A stretch of 64,000 nucleotides of DNA from positions 3,286,001 to 3,350,000 of the forward strand of contig NW_027480423.1 of assembly GCF_051401765.1 (NCBI RefSeq), written 5' to 3'. The stretch comes from Calliopsis andreniformis (Eukaryota; Arthropoda; Insecta; Hymenoptera; Andrenidae). Below, one piece after another: positions 1 to 11,845 of the stretch. Position 1 is the first letter of the stretch, and each line of letters starts with the position of its first letter. Both the position numbers and the translations under genes were made by a program. The notes beneath the pieces were generated by a model. The model did not search any database. It was not told the origin of the DNA and saw only the letters and a program-made list of their open reading frames with translations.

Positions 1-2622
1 CGCCCGAAGCATAAAATACAATATAAGTACAACAGTGTTTCCATCCTATAAAATGAATGATTGCGAACATTGTGAAAGTAATGGTCATTTCTACGTTCCG
101 GGCAACCTACGCGTCATACTAGGGCGTTGCTGCTCCACATCTGAAAGCTACGGCCTTAAAAGTCGACGCCAGAAGCATAAAATACGATATAAATACAACA
201 GCTTTTCCATCGTATAAAACGAATAATGGTTACCAGTGTGAATGTTATGGTCATTTCTACGTTCCGGTCAACCTAGGCTTCACTCTAGGACGTTGCTCCA
301 CCAGATCGAATAGTTAGGGCCTATGAAGTCAACGCCAGAAGCATAAAATACAATAAAGGTGCAACAGTTTTTCCATCGTGTAACAGGAATAATTGCAACC
401 AGTGTGATTGTTATGGTCATTTCTACTTCCCGGGCAACCTAGGCTTCACTCTAGGGCGTTGCTCCTACAGGTCGAATAGTTAGGGCCTTAGAAGTCGGCG
501 CCCGAAACATAAAATGCAAAATAAATAGAACAGATTATCCAGTGTATAAAACGAATAACTGCAACCAGTGTGAAAGTACTGGTCATTTCTACGTTCCGGG
601 CAACCTAGGCTTGACCCTAGGGCGTTGTTCCACCAGATGGAATAGTTAGTGCCTTATAAGTCAACGCCAGAAGCATAAAATACGATATAAATACAACAGC
701 TTTTCCATCGTATAAAACGAATAATGGTAACCAGTGTGAAAGTTATGGTCATTTCTACGTTCCAGTCAACCTAGGCGTCACTCTAGGGCGTTGCTCCACC
801 ACATCTAATAGCTACGGCCTTAGAAGTCAACGCCAGGAGCATAAAATACAATATAAATACAACAGCTTTTCCATCGTGTAAAATGAATAATTGCAAACAG
901 TGCGAAAGTAATGGTCATTTCTACGTTCCGGGTAACCTAGGCGTCACTCTAGGGCGTTGCTCCACCATATCTAGTAGCTACGGCCTTAGAAGTCAACGCC
1001 AGAAGCACAAAATACAATAAAAATGCAGCAGTTTTTCCATCGTATAGCATGACTAATTGCAGCCAGTGCGAAAGTAATGCCCATATCGACATTTCGGGCA
1101 TCCTAGACTTAACTCTGAGGCGTTGCTCCACCAGATCGAAGAGTTAGGGCCTTAGAATTCAACGCCAGGAGCATAAGCAACAAAATAAATACAACAGTCT
1201 TTCCATCGTATAAAACGAATAATTGCAACCTGTGTGATGGTTATGGACATATCTACGTTCCGGGCAACCTAGGCTTCGCTGTAGGGCGTTGCTCCACGAC
1301 ATCGAATAGTTAGGGCCTTAGAAGTCAACGCCCGAAGCATAAAATACAATATAAGTACAACAGTTTTTCCATCGTATAAAATGAGTGATTGCGAGCATTG
1401 TGAAAGTAATGGTCATTTCTACTTCCCGGGCAACCTAGGCTTGACCCTAGGACGTCGTTCCACCAGATGAAATAGTTAGGGTCTAAGAAGTCAAAGCCAG
1501 AAGCATAAAATACGATACAATTACAACAGCTTTTCCGTCGTACAAAACGAATAATTGCAGACATTGTGAAAGTAATGGTCGTTTCTACGTTCCGAGCAAC
1601 CCAGGCTTCACTCTAGGGCGTTGCTCCACCAGATCGAATAGTTAGGGCCTTAGAAGTCAACGCCAGAAGCATAAAATACAATAAAGATGCAACAGTTTTT
1701 CCATCATACAACAGGAATAACTGCAAACAGTGTGAAAGTACTGGTCATTTCTACTTCCCGGGCAACCTAGGCTTCACTCTAGGGCGTTGCTCCACCAGAT
1801 CGAATAGTTAGGGCCTTAGAAGTCAGCGCCGGAAGCATAAAATGCAAAATAAATAGAACAGTTTTTCATTGTATAAAACGAATAACTGCAACCAGTGTGA
1901 AAATACTGGTCATTTCTACGTTCCGGGCAACCTAGGCGTCACTCTAGGGCGTTGCTCCACCAGATCGAATAGTTAGGGCCTTAGAAGTCAACGCCAGAAG
2001 CATAAAATACAATAAAGATGCAACAGTTTTTCCATCGTACTGCAGGAATAACTGCAAACAGTGTGAAAGTACTGGTCATTTCTACGTTCCGGGTAACCTA
2101 GGTTTCACTCTAGGGCGTTGCTCCACCAGATCGAATAGCTAGGGCCTTAGAAGTCAACGCCAGAAGCATAAAATACAATAAAGGTGCAACAGTTTTTCCT
2201 TCGTGTAACAGGAATAATAGCAACCAGTGTGATTGTTATGGTCATTTCTACTTCGCGGGCAACCTCGGCTTCACTCTAGGGCGTTGCTCCACCAGATCGA
2301 ATAGTTAGGGCCTTAGAAGTCAACGCCCGAAGCATAAAATGCAAAATAAATAGAACAGTAGTTCCATTGTATAAAACGAATAACTGCAACCAGTGTGAAA
2401 GTACTGGACATTTCTACGTTTCGGCAGCCTAGGCTTCACCCTAGGGCGTTGTTCCACCAGATGGAATTGTTAGGGCCTAAGAAGTCAACGCCAGAAGCAT
2501 AAAATACAATATAAATACAACAGCTTTTCCATCGTAGAAAACGAATAATGTTAACCAGTGTGAAACTTATGGTCATTTCTACGTTCCGACCAACCTAGGC
2601 TTCACTCTAGGGCCTTCCTCCA
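1..2622 (+). repeat. Satellite block, mosaic 5' flank of the 29-mer HOR
   Basis: About 16 monomers with several sequence types mixed. It carries two landmark monomers that recur downstream. One reads 'gttgctgctccacatct' near 128 and returns near 4607, 9416 and 13227. The other reads 'ccaccatatctagtagctac' near 962 and returns near 4112, 7097, 8921 and 12899. The latter is followed by the derived monomer 'atcctagacttaactctgag' near 1098. Much of 780-1300 resembles 3920-4440, an offset of 3150 bp or 19 monomers. It is therefore an older or partial HOR copy in a different arrangement from the next two units. No gene or unique sequence seen. Confidence 0.8.
1782..1946 (+). repeat. Representative satellite monomer (165 bp)
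   Basis: This shows one unit, starting at 'gggcgttgctccaccagatc' and ending before the next 'gggcg' at 1947. It is one base shorter than the usual 166 because a C is missing after the T tract ('tttttcattg' instead of 'tttttccatcg'). In order it contains a GC-rich start, 'agttagggcc', 'agcgccggaagc' (usually 'aacgcc'), an AT-rich stretch, the T tract leading into 'attgtataaaacg', 'taactgcaaccagtgtg', 'ggtcatttctacg' and 'ccgggcaacctagg'. The choice of start is arbitrary, since a tandem array has no natural boundary. Confidence 0.9.
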
Positions 2623-5600
2623 CCAGATCGAATAGTTAGGGCCTTAGATGTCAACGCCAGATGCATAAAATACAATAAAGGTGCAACAGTTTTTCCATCG
2701 TATAACAGGAATAACTGCAACCAGTGTGAAAGTACTGGTAGTTTCTACGTTCCGGGTAACCTAGGTTTCACTCTAGGGCGTTGCTCCACCAGATCGAATA
2801 GCTAGGGCCTTAGAAGTCAACGCCAGAAGCATAAAATACAATAAAGGTGCAACAGTTTTTCCTTCGTGTAACAGGAATAATTGCAACCAGTGTGATTGTT
2901 ATGGTCATTTCTACTTCGCGGGCAACCTAGGCTTCACTCTAGGGCGTTGCACCACCAGATCGAATAGTTAGGGCCTTAGAAGTCAACGCCCGAAGCATAA
3001 AATGCAAAATAAATAGAACAGTAGTTCCATTGTATAAAACGAATAACTGCAACCAGTGTGAAAGTACTGGACATTTCTACGTTTCGGCAGCGTAGGCTTC
3101 ACCCTAGGGCGTTGTTCCACCAGATGGAATAGTTAGGGCCTAAGAAGTCAACGCCAGAAGCATAAAATACAATATAAATACAACAGCTTTTCCATCGTAG
3201 AAAACGAATAATGGCAACCAGTGTGAAACTTATGGTCATTTCTACGTTCCGAGCAACCTAGGCTTCACTCTAGGGCCTTCCTCCACCAGATCGAATAGTT
3301 AGGGCCTTAGATGTCAACGCCAGATGCATAAAATACAATAAAGGTGCAACAGTTTTTCCATCGTATAACAGGAATAACTGCAACCAGTGTGAAAGTGCTG
3401 GTCATTTCTACGTTCCGGTCAGCCTAGGCGTCACTCTAGGGCGTTGCTCCACCACATCTAATAGCTACGGCCTTAGAAGTCAACGCTAGGAGCATAAAAT
3501 GCAAAATAAATAGAACAGTTTTTCATTGTATAAAACGAATAACTGCAACCAGTGTGAAAGTACTGGTCATTTCTACGTTCGGGGCAACCTAGGCTTCACT
3601 CTAGGACGTTGCTCCACCAGATCGAATAGTTAGGGCCTTATAAGTCAACGCCCGAAGCATAAAATGCAAAATAAATACAACAGTTTTTCCACTGCATAAA
3701 ACGAATAACTGCAACCAGTGTGAAAGTACTGGTCATTTCTACGTTCCGGGTAACCTAGGCTCCACTCTAGTGCGTTGCTCCACCAGATCGAATAGCTAGG
3801 GACTTAGAATTCAACGCCAGAAGGATAAAATACAATATAAGTACAACAGTTTTTCAATCGTATCAAATGAATAATTGCAGACATTGTGAAAGTAATGGTC
3901 ATTTCTACGTTCCGGTCAGCCTAGGCGTCACTCTAGGGCGTTGCTCCACCACATCTAATAGCTACGGCCTTAGAAGTCAACGCCAGGAGCATAAAATACA
4001 ATATACATACGACAGCTTTTCCATCGTATAAAATGAATAATTGCAAACAGTGTGGAAGTAATGGTCATTTGTACGTTCCGGGTAACCTAGGCGTCACTCT
4101 AGGGCGTTGCTCCACCATATCTAGTAGCTACGGCGTTAGAAGTCAACGCCGGAAGCACAAAATACAATAAAAACGCAGCAGTTTTTCCATCGTATAGCAT
4201 GACTAATTGCAAACAGTGCGAAAGTAATGATCATATCGACATTTCGGGCATCCTTGACTTAATTCTGAGGCGTTGCTCCACCAGATCGAAGAGTTAGGGT
4301 CTTAGAAGTAAACGCCAGAAGCATAAACTACAAAATAAGTACAACAGTCTTTCCATCGTATAAAACGAATAATTGCAACCTGTGTGATGGTTATGGACAT
4401 ATCTACGTTCCGGGCAACCTAGGCTTCACTGTAGGGCGTTGCTCCACCAAATCGAATGGTTAGGGCCTTAGAAGTCAACGCCCGAAGCATAAAATACAAT
4501 ATAAGTACAACAGTTTTTCCATCGTATAAAATGAATGATTGCGAACATTGTGAAAGTAATGGTCATTTCTACGTTCCGGGCAACCTACGCGTCATACTAG
4601 GGCGTTGCTGCTCCACATCTGATAGCTACGGCCTTAGAAGTTAACGCCGGAAGCATAAAATACAATATAAATACAACAGCTTTGCGATCGTATAAAATGA
4701 ATAATTGCAAACAGTGTGAAGGTAATGGTCGTTTCTACGTCCCGAGCAACCTAGGCTACACTCTAGGGCGTTGCTCCACCAGATCGAATAGTTAGGGCCT
4801 TAGAAGTCAACGCCAGAAGCATAAAATACAATAAAGATGCAACAGTTTTTCCATCATACAACAGGAATAACTGCAAACAGTGTGAAAGTACTGGTCATTT
4901 CTACGTTCCGGGTAACCTAGGTTTCACTCTAGGGCGTTGCTCCACCAGATCGAATAGTTAGGGCCTATGAAGTCAACGCCAGAAGCATAAAATACAATAA
5001 AGGTGCAGCAGTTTTTCCATCGTATAACAGGAATAATTGCAACCAGTGTGAAGGTAATGGCATGTTCTACGTTCCGGGCAGCCTAGGCTTCACTCTAGGG
5101 CTGTGCTCCACCAGATCAAATAGTTAGGGCCTAAGAAGTCAACGCCAGTAGCATAAATTACAATATAAGTACAACAGCTTTTCCATCGTATATAATGTAT
5201 ATTTGCAAACAGTGTGGAAGTAATGGTCACTTCTACGTTCCGGGCAACCTAGGCTTCACTCTAGGGTGTTGCTCCACTAGATGGAATTGCTAGGGACTTA
5301 GAATTCAATGCCAGAAGCATAAAATGCAATATAAATATAACAGCTTTTCCATCGTATAAAAAGAATAATAGCAACCAGTGTGATAGTTATGGTCATTTCT
5401 ACTTCGCGCGCAACCTAGGCTTCACTCTAGGGCGTTGCTCCATCAGATCGAATAGTTAGGGCCTTAGAAGTCAACGCCCGAAGCATAGAATGCATAATAA
5501 ATAGAACAGTAGTTCCATTGTATAAAACGAATAACTGCAACCAGTGTGAAAGTACTGGACATTTCTACGTTCCGGCAGCCTAGGCTTCACCCTAGGGCGT

Positions 5601-7431
5601 TGTTCCACCAGATGGAATAGTTAGGGCCTAAGAAGTCAACGCCAGAAGCATAAAATACGATATAAATACAACAGCTTTTCCATCGTATAAAACGAATAAT
5701 TGCAAACAGTGTGAAAGTACTGGTCATTTCTACGTTCCGGTCAGCCTAGGCGTCACTCTAGGGCGTTGCTCCACCACATCTAATAGCTACGGCCTTAGAA
5801 GTCAACGCCAGGAGCATAAAATGCAAAATAAATAGAACAGTTTTTCATTGTATAAAACGAATAACTGCAACCAGTGTGAAAGTACTGGTCATTTCTACGT
5901 TCCGGGCAACCTAGGCTTCACTCTAGGACGTTGCTCCACCAGATCGAATAGTTAGGGCCTTATAAGTCAACGCCCGAAGCATAAAATGCAAAATAAATAC
6001 AACAGTTTTTCCACTGCATAAAACGAATAACTGCAACCAGTGTGAAAGTACTGGTCATTTCTACGTTCCGGGTAACCTAGGCTCCACTCTAGTGCGTTGC
6101 TCCACCAGATCGAATAGCTAGGGACTTAGAATTCAACGCCAGAAGGATAAAATACAATATAAGTACAACAGTTTTTCCATCGTATAAAATGAATAATTGC
6201 AGACATTGTGAAAGTAATGGTCATTTCTACGTTCTGGGCAACCTATGCGACACCCTAGGGCGTTGCTCCACCACATCTAATAGCTACGGCCCTAAAAGTC
6301 GACGCGAGAAGCATAAAATACGATATAAATACAACAGCTTTTCCATCGTATAAAACGAATAATGGTAACCAGTGTGAAAGTTATGGTCATTTCTACGTTC
6401 CGGTGAACCTAGGCTTCACTCTAGGACGTTGCTCCACCTGATCGAATAGTTAGGGCCTATGAAGTCAACGCCAGAAGCATAAAATACAATAAAGGTGCAA
6501 CAGTTTTTCCTTCGTGTAACAGGAATAATTGCAACCAGTGTGATTGTTATGGTCATTTCACTTCCCGGGCAACCTAGGCTTCACTCTAGGGCGTTGCTCC
6601 ACCAGATCGAATAGTTAGGGCCTTAGAAGTCAGCGCCCGAAGCATAAAATGCAAAATAAATAGAACAGTTTTTCCATTGTATAAAACGAATAACTGCAAC
6701 CAGTGTGAAATGACTGGTCATTTCTACGTTCCGGGCAACCTAGGCTTCACTCTAGGGCGTAGCTCCACCAGATCGAATAGTTACGGCCTTAGAAGTCAAC
6801 GCCCGAAGCATAAAATACAATATAAGTACAACAGTTTTTCCATCGTATAAAATAAATAATTGCAGACATCGTGAAAGTAATGGTCATTTCTACGTTCCGG
6901 TCAACCTAGGCGACACTCTAGAGCGTTGCTCCACCACATCTAATAGTTAGTGCCTTAGAAGTCAACGCCAGGAGCATAAAATACAATATAAATACAACAG
7001 CTTTTCCATCGTATAAAATGAATAATTGCAAACAGTTTGAAAGTAATGGTCATTTCTACGTTCCGGGTAACCTAGGCGTCACTCTAGGGCGTTGCTCCAC
7101 CATATCTAGTAGCTACGGCCTTAGAAGTCAACGCAAGAAGCACAAAATACAATAAAAATGCAGCAGTTTTTCCATCGTATAGCACGACTAATTGCAACCA
7201 GTGCGAAATTAATGATCATATCGACATTTCGGGCATCCTAGACTTAACTCTGAGGCGCTGCTCCACCAGGTCGAAGAGTTATGGCCTTAGAAGTCAACGC
7301 CAGAAGCATAAACTACAAAATAAGTACAACAGTCTTTCCATCGTATAAAACGAATAATTGCAACCTGTGTGATGGTTATGGACATATCTACGTTCCGGGC
7401 AACCTAGGCTTCACTCCAGGGCGTTGCTCCA
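2623..7431 (+). repeat. 29-mer higher-order repeat, copy 1 (4809 bp)
   Basis: A tandem unit of 29 monomers whose sequence resumes 4809 bp later, for example the 'agatgtcaacgccagatgc' monomer at 2646 and 7455, and the 'ccatatctagtag' landmark at 4111 and 8920. Copies differ by scattered single substitutions (for example near 3086/7895 and 3396/8205). The left edge is placed where 'ggccttcc' in copy 1 corresponds to 'ggcgttgc' at the start of copy 2. Internally, about 2161-2820 and 2821-3480 form a partial 4-monomer (about 661 bp) repeat. Copy 1 has one monomer (about 5190-5355) that copy 2 lacks, and lacks one that copy 2 has. Confidence 0.82.
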
Positions 7432-10400
7432 CCAGATCGAATAGTTAGGGCCTTAGATGTCAACGCCAGATGCATAAAATACAATAAAGGTGCAACAGTT
7501 TTTCCATCGTATAACAGGAATAACTGCAACCAGTGTGAAAGTACTGGTAGTTTCTACGTTCCGGGTAACCTAGGTTTCACTCTAGGGCGTTGCTCCACCA
7601 GATCGAATAGCTAGGGCCTTAGAAGTCAACGCCAGAAGCATAAAATACAATAAAGGTGCAACAGTTTTTCCTTCGTGTAACAGGAATAATTGCAACCAGT
7701 GTGATTGTTATGGTCATTTCTACTTCGCGGGCAACCTAGGCTTCACTCTAGGGCGTTGCTCCACCAGATCGAATAGTTAGGGCCTTAGAAGTCAACGCCC
7801 GAAGCATAAAATGCAAAATAATTAGAACAGTAGTTCCATTGTATAAAACGAATAACTGCAACCAGTGTGAAAGTACTGGACATTTCTACGTTTCGGCAGC
7901 GTAGGCGTCACCCTAGGGCGTTGTTCCACCAGATGGAATAGTTAGGGCCTAAGAAGTCAACGCCAGAAGCATAAAATACAATATAAATACAACAGCTTTT
8001 CCATCGTAGAAAACGAATAATGGCAACCAGTGTGAAACTTATGGTCATTTCTACGTTCCGAGCAACCTAGGCTTCACTCTAGGGCCTTCCTCCACCAGAT
8101 CGAATAGTTAGGGCCTTAGATGTCAACGCCAGATGCATAAAATACAATAAAGGTGCAACAGTTTTTCCATCGTATAACAGGAATAACTGCAACCAGTGTG
8201 AAGGTGCTGGTCATTTCTACGTTCCGGTCAGCCTAGGCGTCACTCTAGGGCGTTGCTCCACCACATCTAATAGCTACGGCCTTAGAAGTCAACGCCAGGA
8301 GCATAAAATGCAAAATAAATAGAACAGTTTTTCATTGTATAAAACGATTAACTGCAACCAGTGTGAAAGTACTGGTCATTTCTACGTTCGGGCTAACCTA
8401 GGCTTCACTCTAGGACGTTGCTCCACCAGATCGAATAGTTAGGGCCTTATAAGTCAACGCCCGAAGCATAAAATGCAAAATAAATACAACAGTTTTTCCA
8501 CTGCATAAAACGAATAACTGCAACCAGTGTGAAAGTACTGGTCATTTCTACGTTCCGGGTAACCTAGGCTCCACTCTAGTGCGTTGCTCCACCAGATCGA
8601 ATAGCTAGGGACTTAGAATTCAACGCCAGAAGGATAAAATACAATACAAGTACAACAGTTTTTCAATCGTATAAAATGAATAATTGCAGACATTGTGAAA
8701 GTAATGGTCATTTCTACGTTCCGGTCAGCCTAGGCGTCACTCTAGGGCGTTGCTCCACCACATCTAATAGCTACGGCCTTAGAAGTCAACGCCAGGAGCA
8801 TAAAATACAATATACATACGACAGCGTTTCCATCGTATAAAATGAATAATTGCAAACAGTGTGGAAGTAATGGTCATTTCTACGTTCCGGGTAACCTAGG
8901 CGTCACTCTAGGGCGTTGCTCCACCATATCTAGTAGCTACGGCGTTAGAAGTCAACGCCGGAAGCACAAAATACAATAAAAACGCAGCAGTTTTTCCATC
9001 GTATAGCATGACTAATTGCAAACAGTGCGAAAGTAATGATCATATCGACATTTCGGGCATCCTTGACTTAACTCTGAGGCGTTGCTCCACCAGATCGAAG
9101 AGTTAGGGTCTTAGAAGTAAACGCCAGAAGCATAAACTACAAAATAAGTACAACAGTCTTTCCATCGTATAAAACGAATAATTGCAACCTGTGTGATGGT
9201 TATGGACATATCTACGTTCCGGGCAACCTAGGCTTCACTGTAGGGCGTTGCTCCACCAAATCGAATGGTTAGGGCCTTAGAAGTCAACGCCCGAAGCATA
9301 AAATACAATATAAGTACAACAGTTTTTCCATCGTATAAAATGAATGATTGCGAACATTGTGAAAGTAATGGTCATTTCTACGTTCCGGGCAACCTACGCA
9401 TCATACTAGGGCGTTGCTGCTCCACATCTGATAGCTACGGCCTTAGAAGTTAACGCCGGAAGCATAAAATACAATATAAATACAACAGCTTTGCGATCGT
9501 ATAAAATGAATAATTGCAAACAGTGTGAAGGTAATGGTCGTTTCTACGTCCCGAGCAACCTAGGCTACACTCTAGGGCGTTGCTCCTCCATATCGAATAG
9601 TTAGGGCCTTAGAAGTCAACGCCAGAAGCATAAAATACAATAAAGATGCAACAGTTTTTCCATCATACAACAGGAATAACTGCAAACAGTGTGAAAGTAC
9701 TGGTCATTTCTACGTTCCGGGTAACCTAGGTTTCACTCTAGGGCGTTGCTCCACCAGATCGAATAGCTAGGGCCTTAGAAGTCAACGCCCGATGCATAAA
9801 ATACAAAAAAATAGAACAGTTTTTCCATGTGTAAAACGAATAATGGTAACCAGTGTGAAAGTTATGGTCAATTCTACGTTCCAGTCAACCTAGGCTTCAC
9901 TCTAGGTCGTTGCTCCACCAGATCGAATAGTTAGGGCCTATGAAGTCAACGCCAGAAGCATAAAATACAATAAAGGTGCAGCAGTTTTTCCATCGTATAA
10001 CAGGAATAATTGCAACCAGTGTGAAGGTAATGGTATGTTCTACGTTCCGGGCAGCCTAGGCTTCACTCTAGGGCTGTGCTCCACCAGATCAAATAGTTAG
10101 GGCCTAAGAAGTCAACGCCAGTAGCATAAATTACAATATAAGTACAACAGCTTTTCCATCGTATAAAAAGAATAATAGCAACCAGTGTGATAGTTATGGT
10201 CATTTCTACTTCGCGCGCAACCTAGGCTTCACTCTAGGGCGTTGCTCCATCAGATCGAATAGTTAGGGCCTTAGAAGTCAACGCCCGAAGCATAAAATGC
10301 ATAATAAATAGAACAGTAGTTCCATTGTATAAAACGAATAACTGCAACCAGTGTGAAAGTACTGGACATTTCTACGTTCCGGCAGCCTAGGCTTCACCCT

Positions 10401-11845
10401 AGGGCGTTGTTCCACCAGATGGAATAGTTAGGGCCTAAGAAGTCAACGCCAGAAGCATAAAATACGATATAAATACAACAGCTTTTCCATCGTATAAAAC
10501 GAATAATTGCAAATAGTGTGAAAGTACTGGTCATTTCTACGTTCCGGTCAGCCTAGGCGTCACTCTAGGGCGTTGCTCCACCACATCTAATAGCTACGGC
10601 CTTAGAAGTCAACGCCAGGAGCATAAAATTCAAAATAAATAGAACAGTTTTTCATTGTATAAAACGAATAACTGCAACCAGTGTGAAAGTACTGGTCATT
10701 TCTACGTTCCGGGCAACCTAGGCTTCACTCTAGGACGTTGCTCCACCAGATCGAATAGTTAGGGCCTTATAAGTCAACGCCCGAAGCATAAAATGCAAAA
10801 TAAATACAACAGTTTTTCCACTGCATAAAACGAATAACTGCAACCAGTGTGAAAGTACTGGTCATTTCTACGTTCCGGGTAACCTAGGATCCACTCTAGT
10901 GCGTTGCTCCACCAGATCGAATAGCTAGGGACTTAGAATTCAACGCCAGAAGGATAAAATACAATATAAGTACAACAGTTTTTCAATCGTATAAAATGAA
11001 TAATTGCAGACATTGTGAAAGTAATGGTCATTTCTACGTTCTGGGCAACCTATGCGACACTCTAGGGCGTTGCTCCACCACATCTAATAGCTACGGCCCT
11101 AAAAGTCGACGCGAGAAGCATAAAATACGATATAAATACAACAGCTTTTCCATCGTATAAAACGAATAATGGTAACCAGTGTGAAAGTTATGGTCATTTC
11201 TACGTTCCGGTGAACCTAGGCTTCACTCTAGGACGTTGCTCCACCTGATCGAATAGTTAGGGCCTATGAAGTCAACGCCAGAAGCATAAAATACAATAAA
11301 GGTGCAACAGTTTTTCCTTCGTGTAACAGGAATAATTGCAACCAGTGTGATTGTTATGGTCATTTCTACTTCCCGGGCAACCTAGGCTTCACTCTAGGGC
11401 GTTGCTCCACCAGATCGAATAGTTAGGGCCTTAGAAGTCAGCGCCCGAAGCATAAAATGCAAAATAAATAGAACAGTTTTTCCATTGTATAAAACGAATA
11501 ACTGCAACCAGTGTGAAATGACTGGTCATTTCTACGTTCCGGGCAACCTAGGCTTCACTCTAGGGCGTTGCTCCACCAGATCGAATAGTTACGGCCTTAG
11601 AAGTCAACGCCCGAAGCATAAAATACAATATAAGTACAACAGTTTTTCCATCGTATAAAATAAATAATTGCAGACATCGTGAAAGTAATGGTCATTTCTA
11701 CGTTCCGGTCAACCTAGGCGACACTCTAGGGCGTTGCTCCACCACATCTAATAGCTACGGCCTTAGAAGTCAACGCCAGGAGCATAAAATACAATATAAA
11801 TACAACAGCTTTTCCATCGTATAAAATGAATAATTGCAAACAGTG
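7432..11845 (+). repeat. 29-mer higher-order repeat, copy 2 (collinear part)
   Basis: Collinear with about 2623-7036 at a 4809-bp offset, except for an inserted monomer at about 9770-9935 ('cccgatgcataaaatac' type, also near 12110 and 13435) and loss of the monomer at 5190-5355. The two changes cancel, so the overall offset returns to about 4807-4809. Collinearity ends near 11848, where copy 2 reads 'gtgaaggtaatggtcgtttc' while copy 1 (near 7038) reads 'tttgaaagtaatggtcattt'. The left junction near 7423-7432 joins a monomer resembling 4310-4430 to the start of the unit. Confidence 0.8.
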
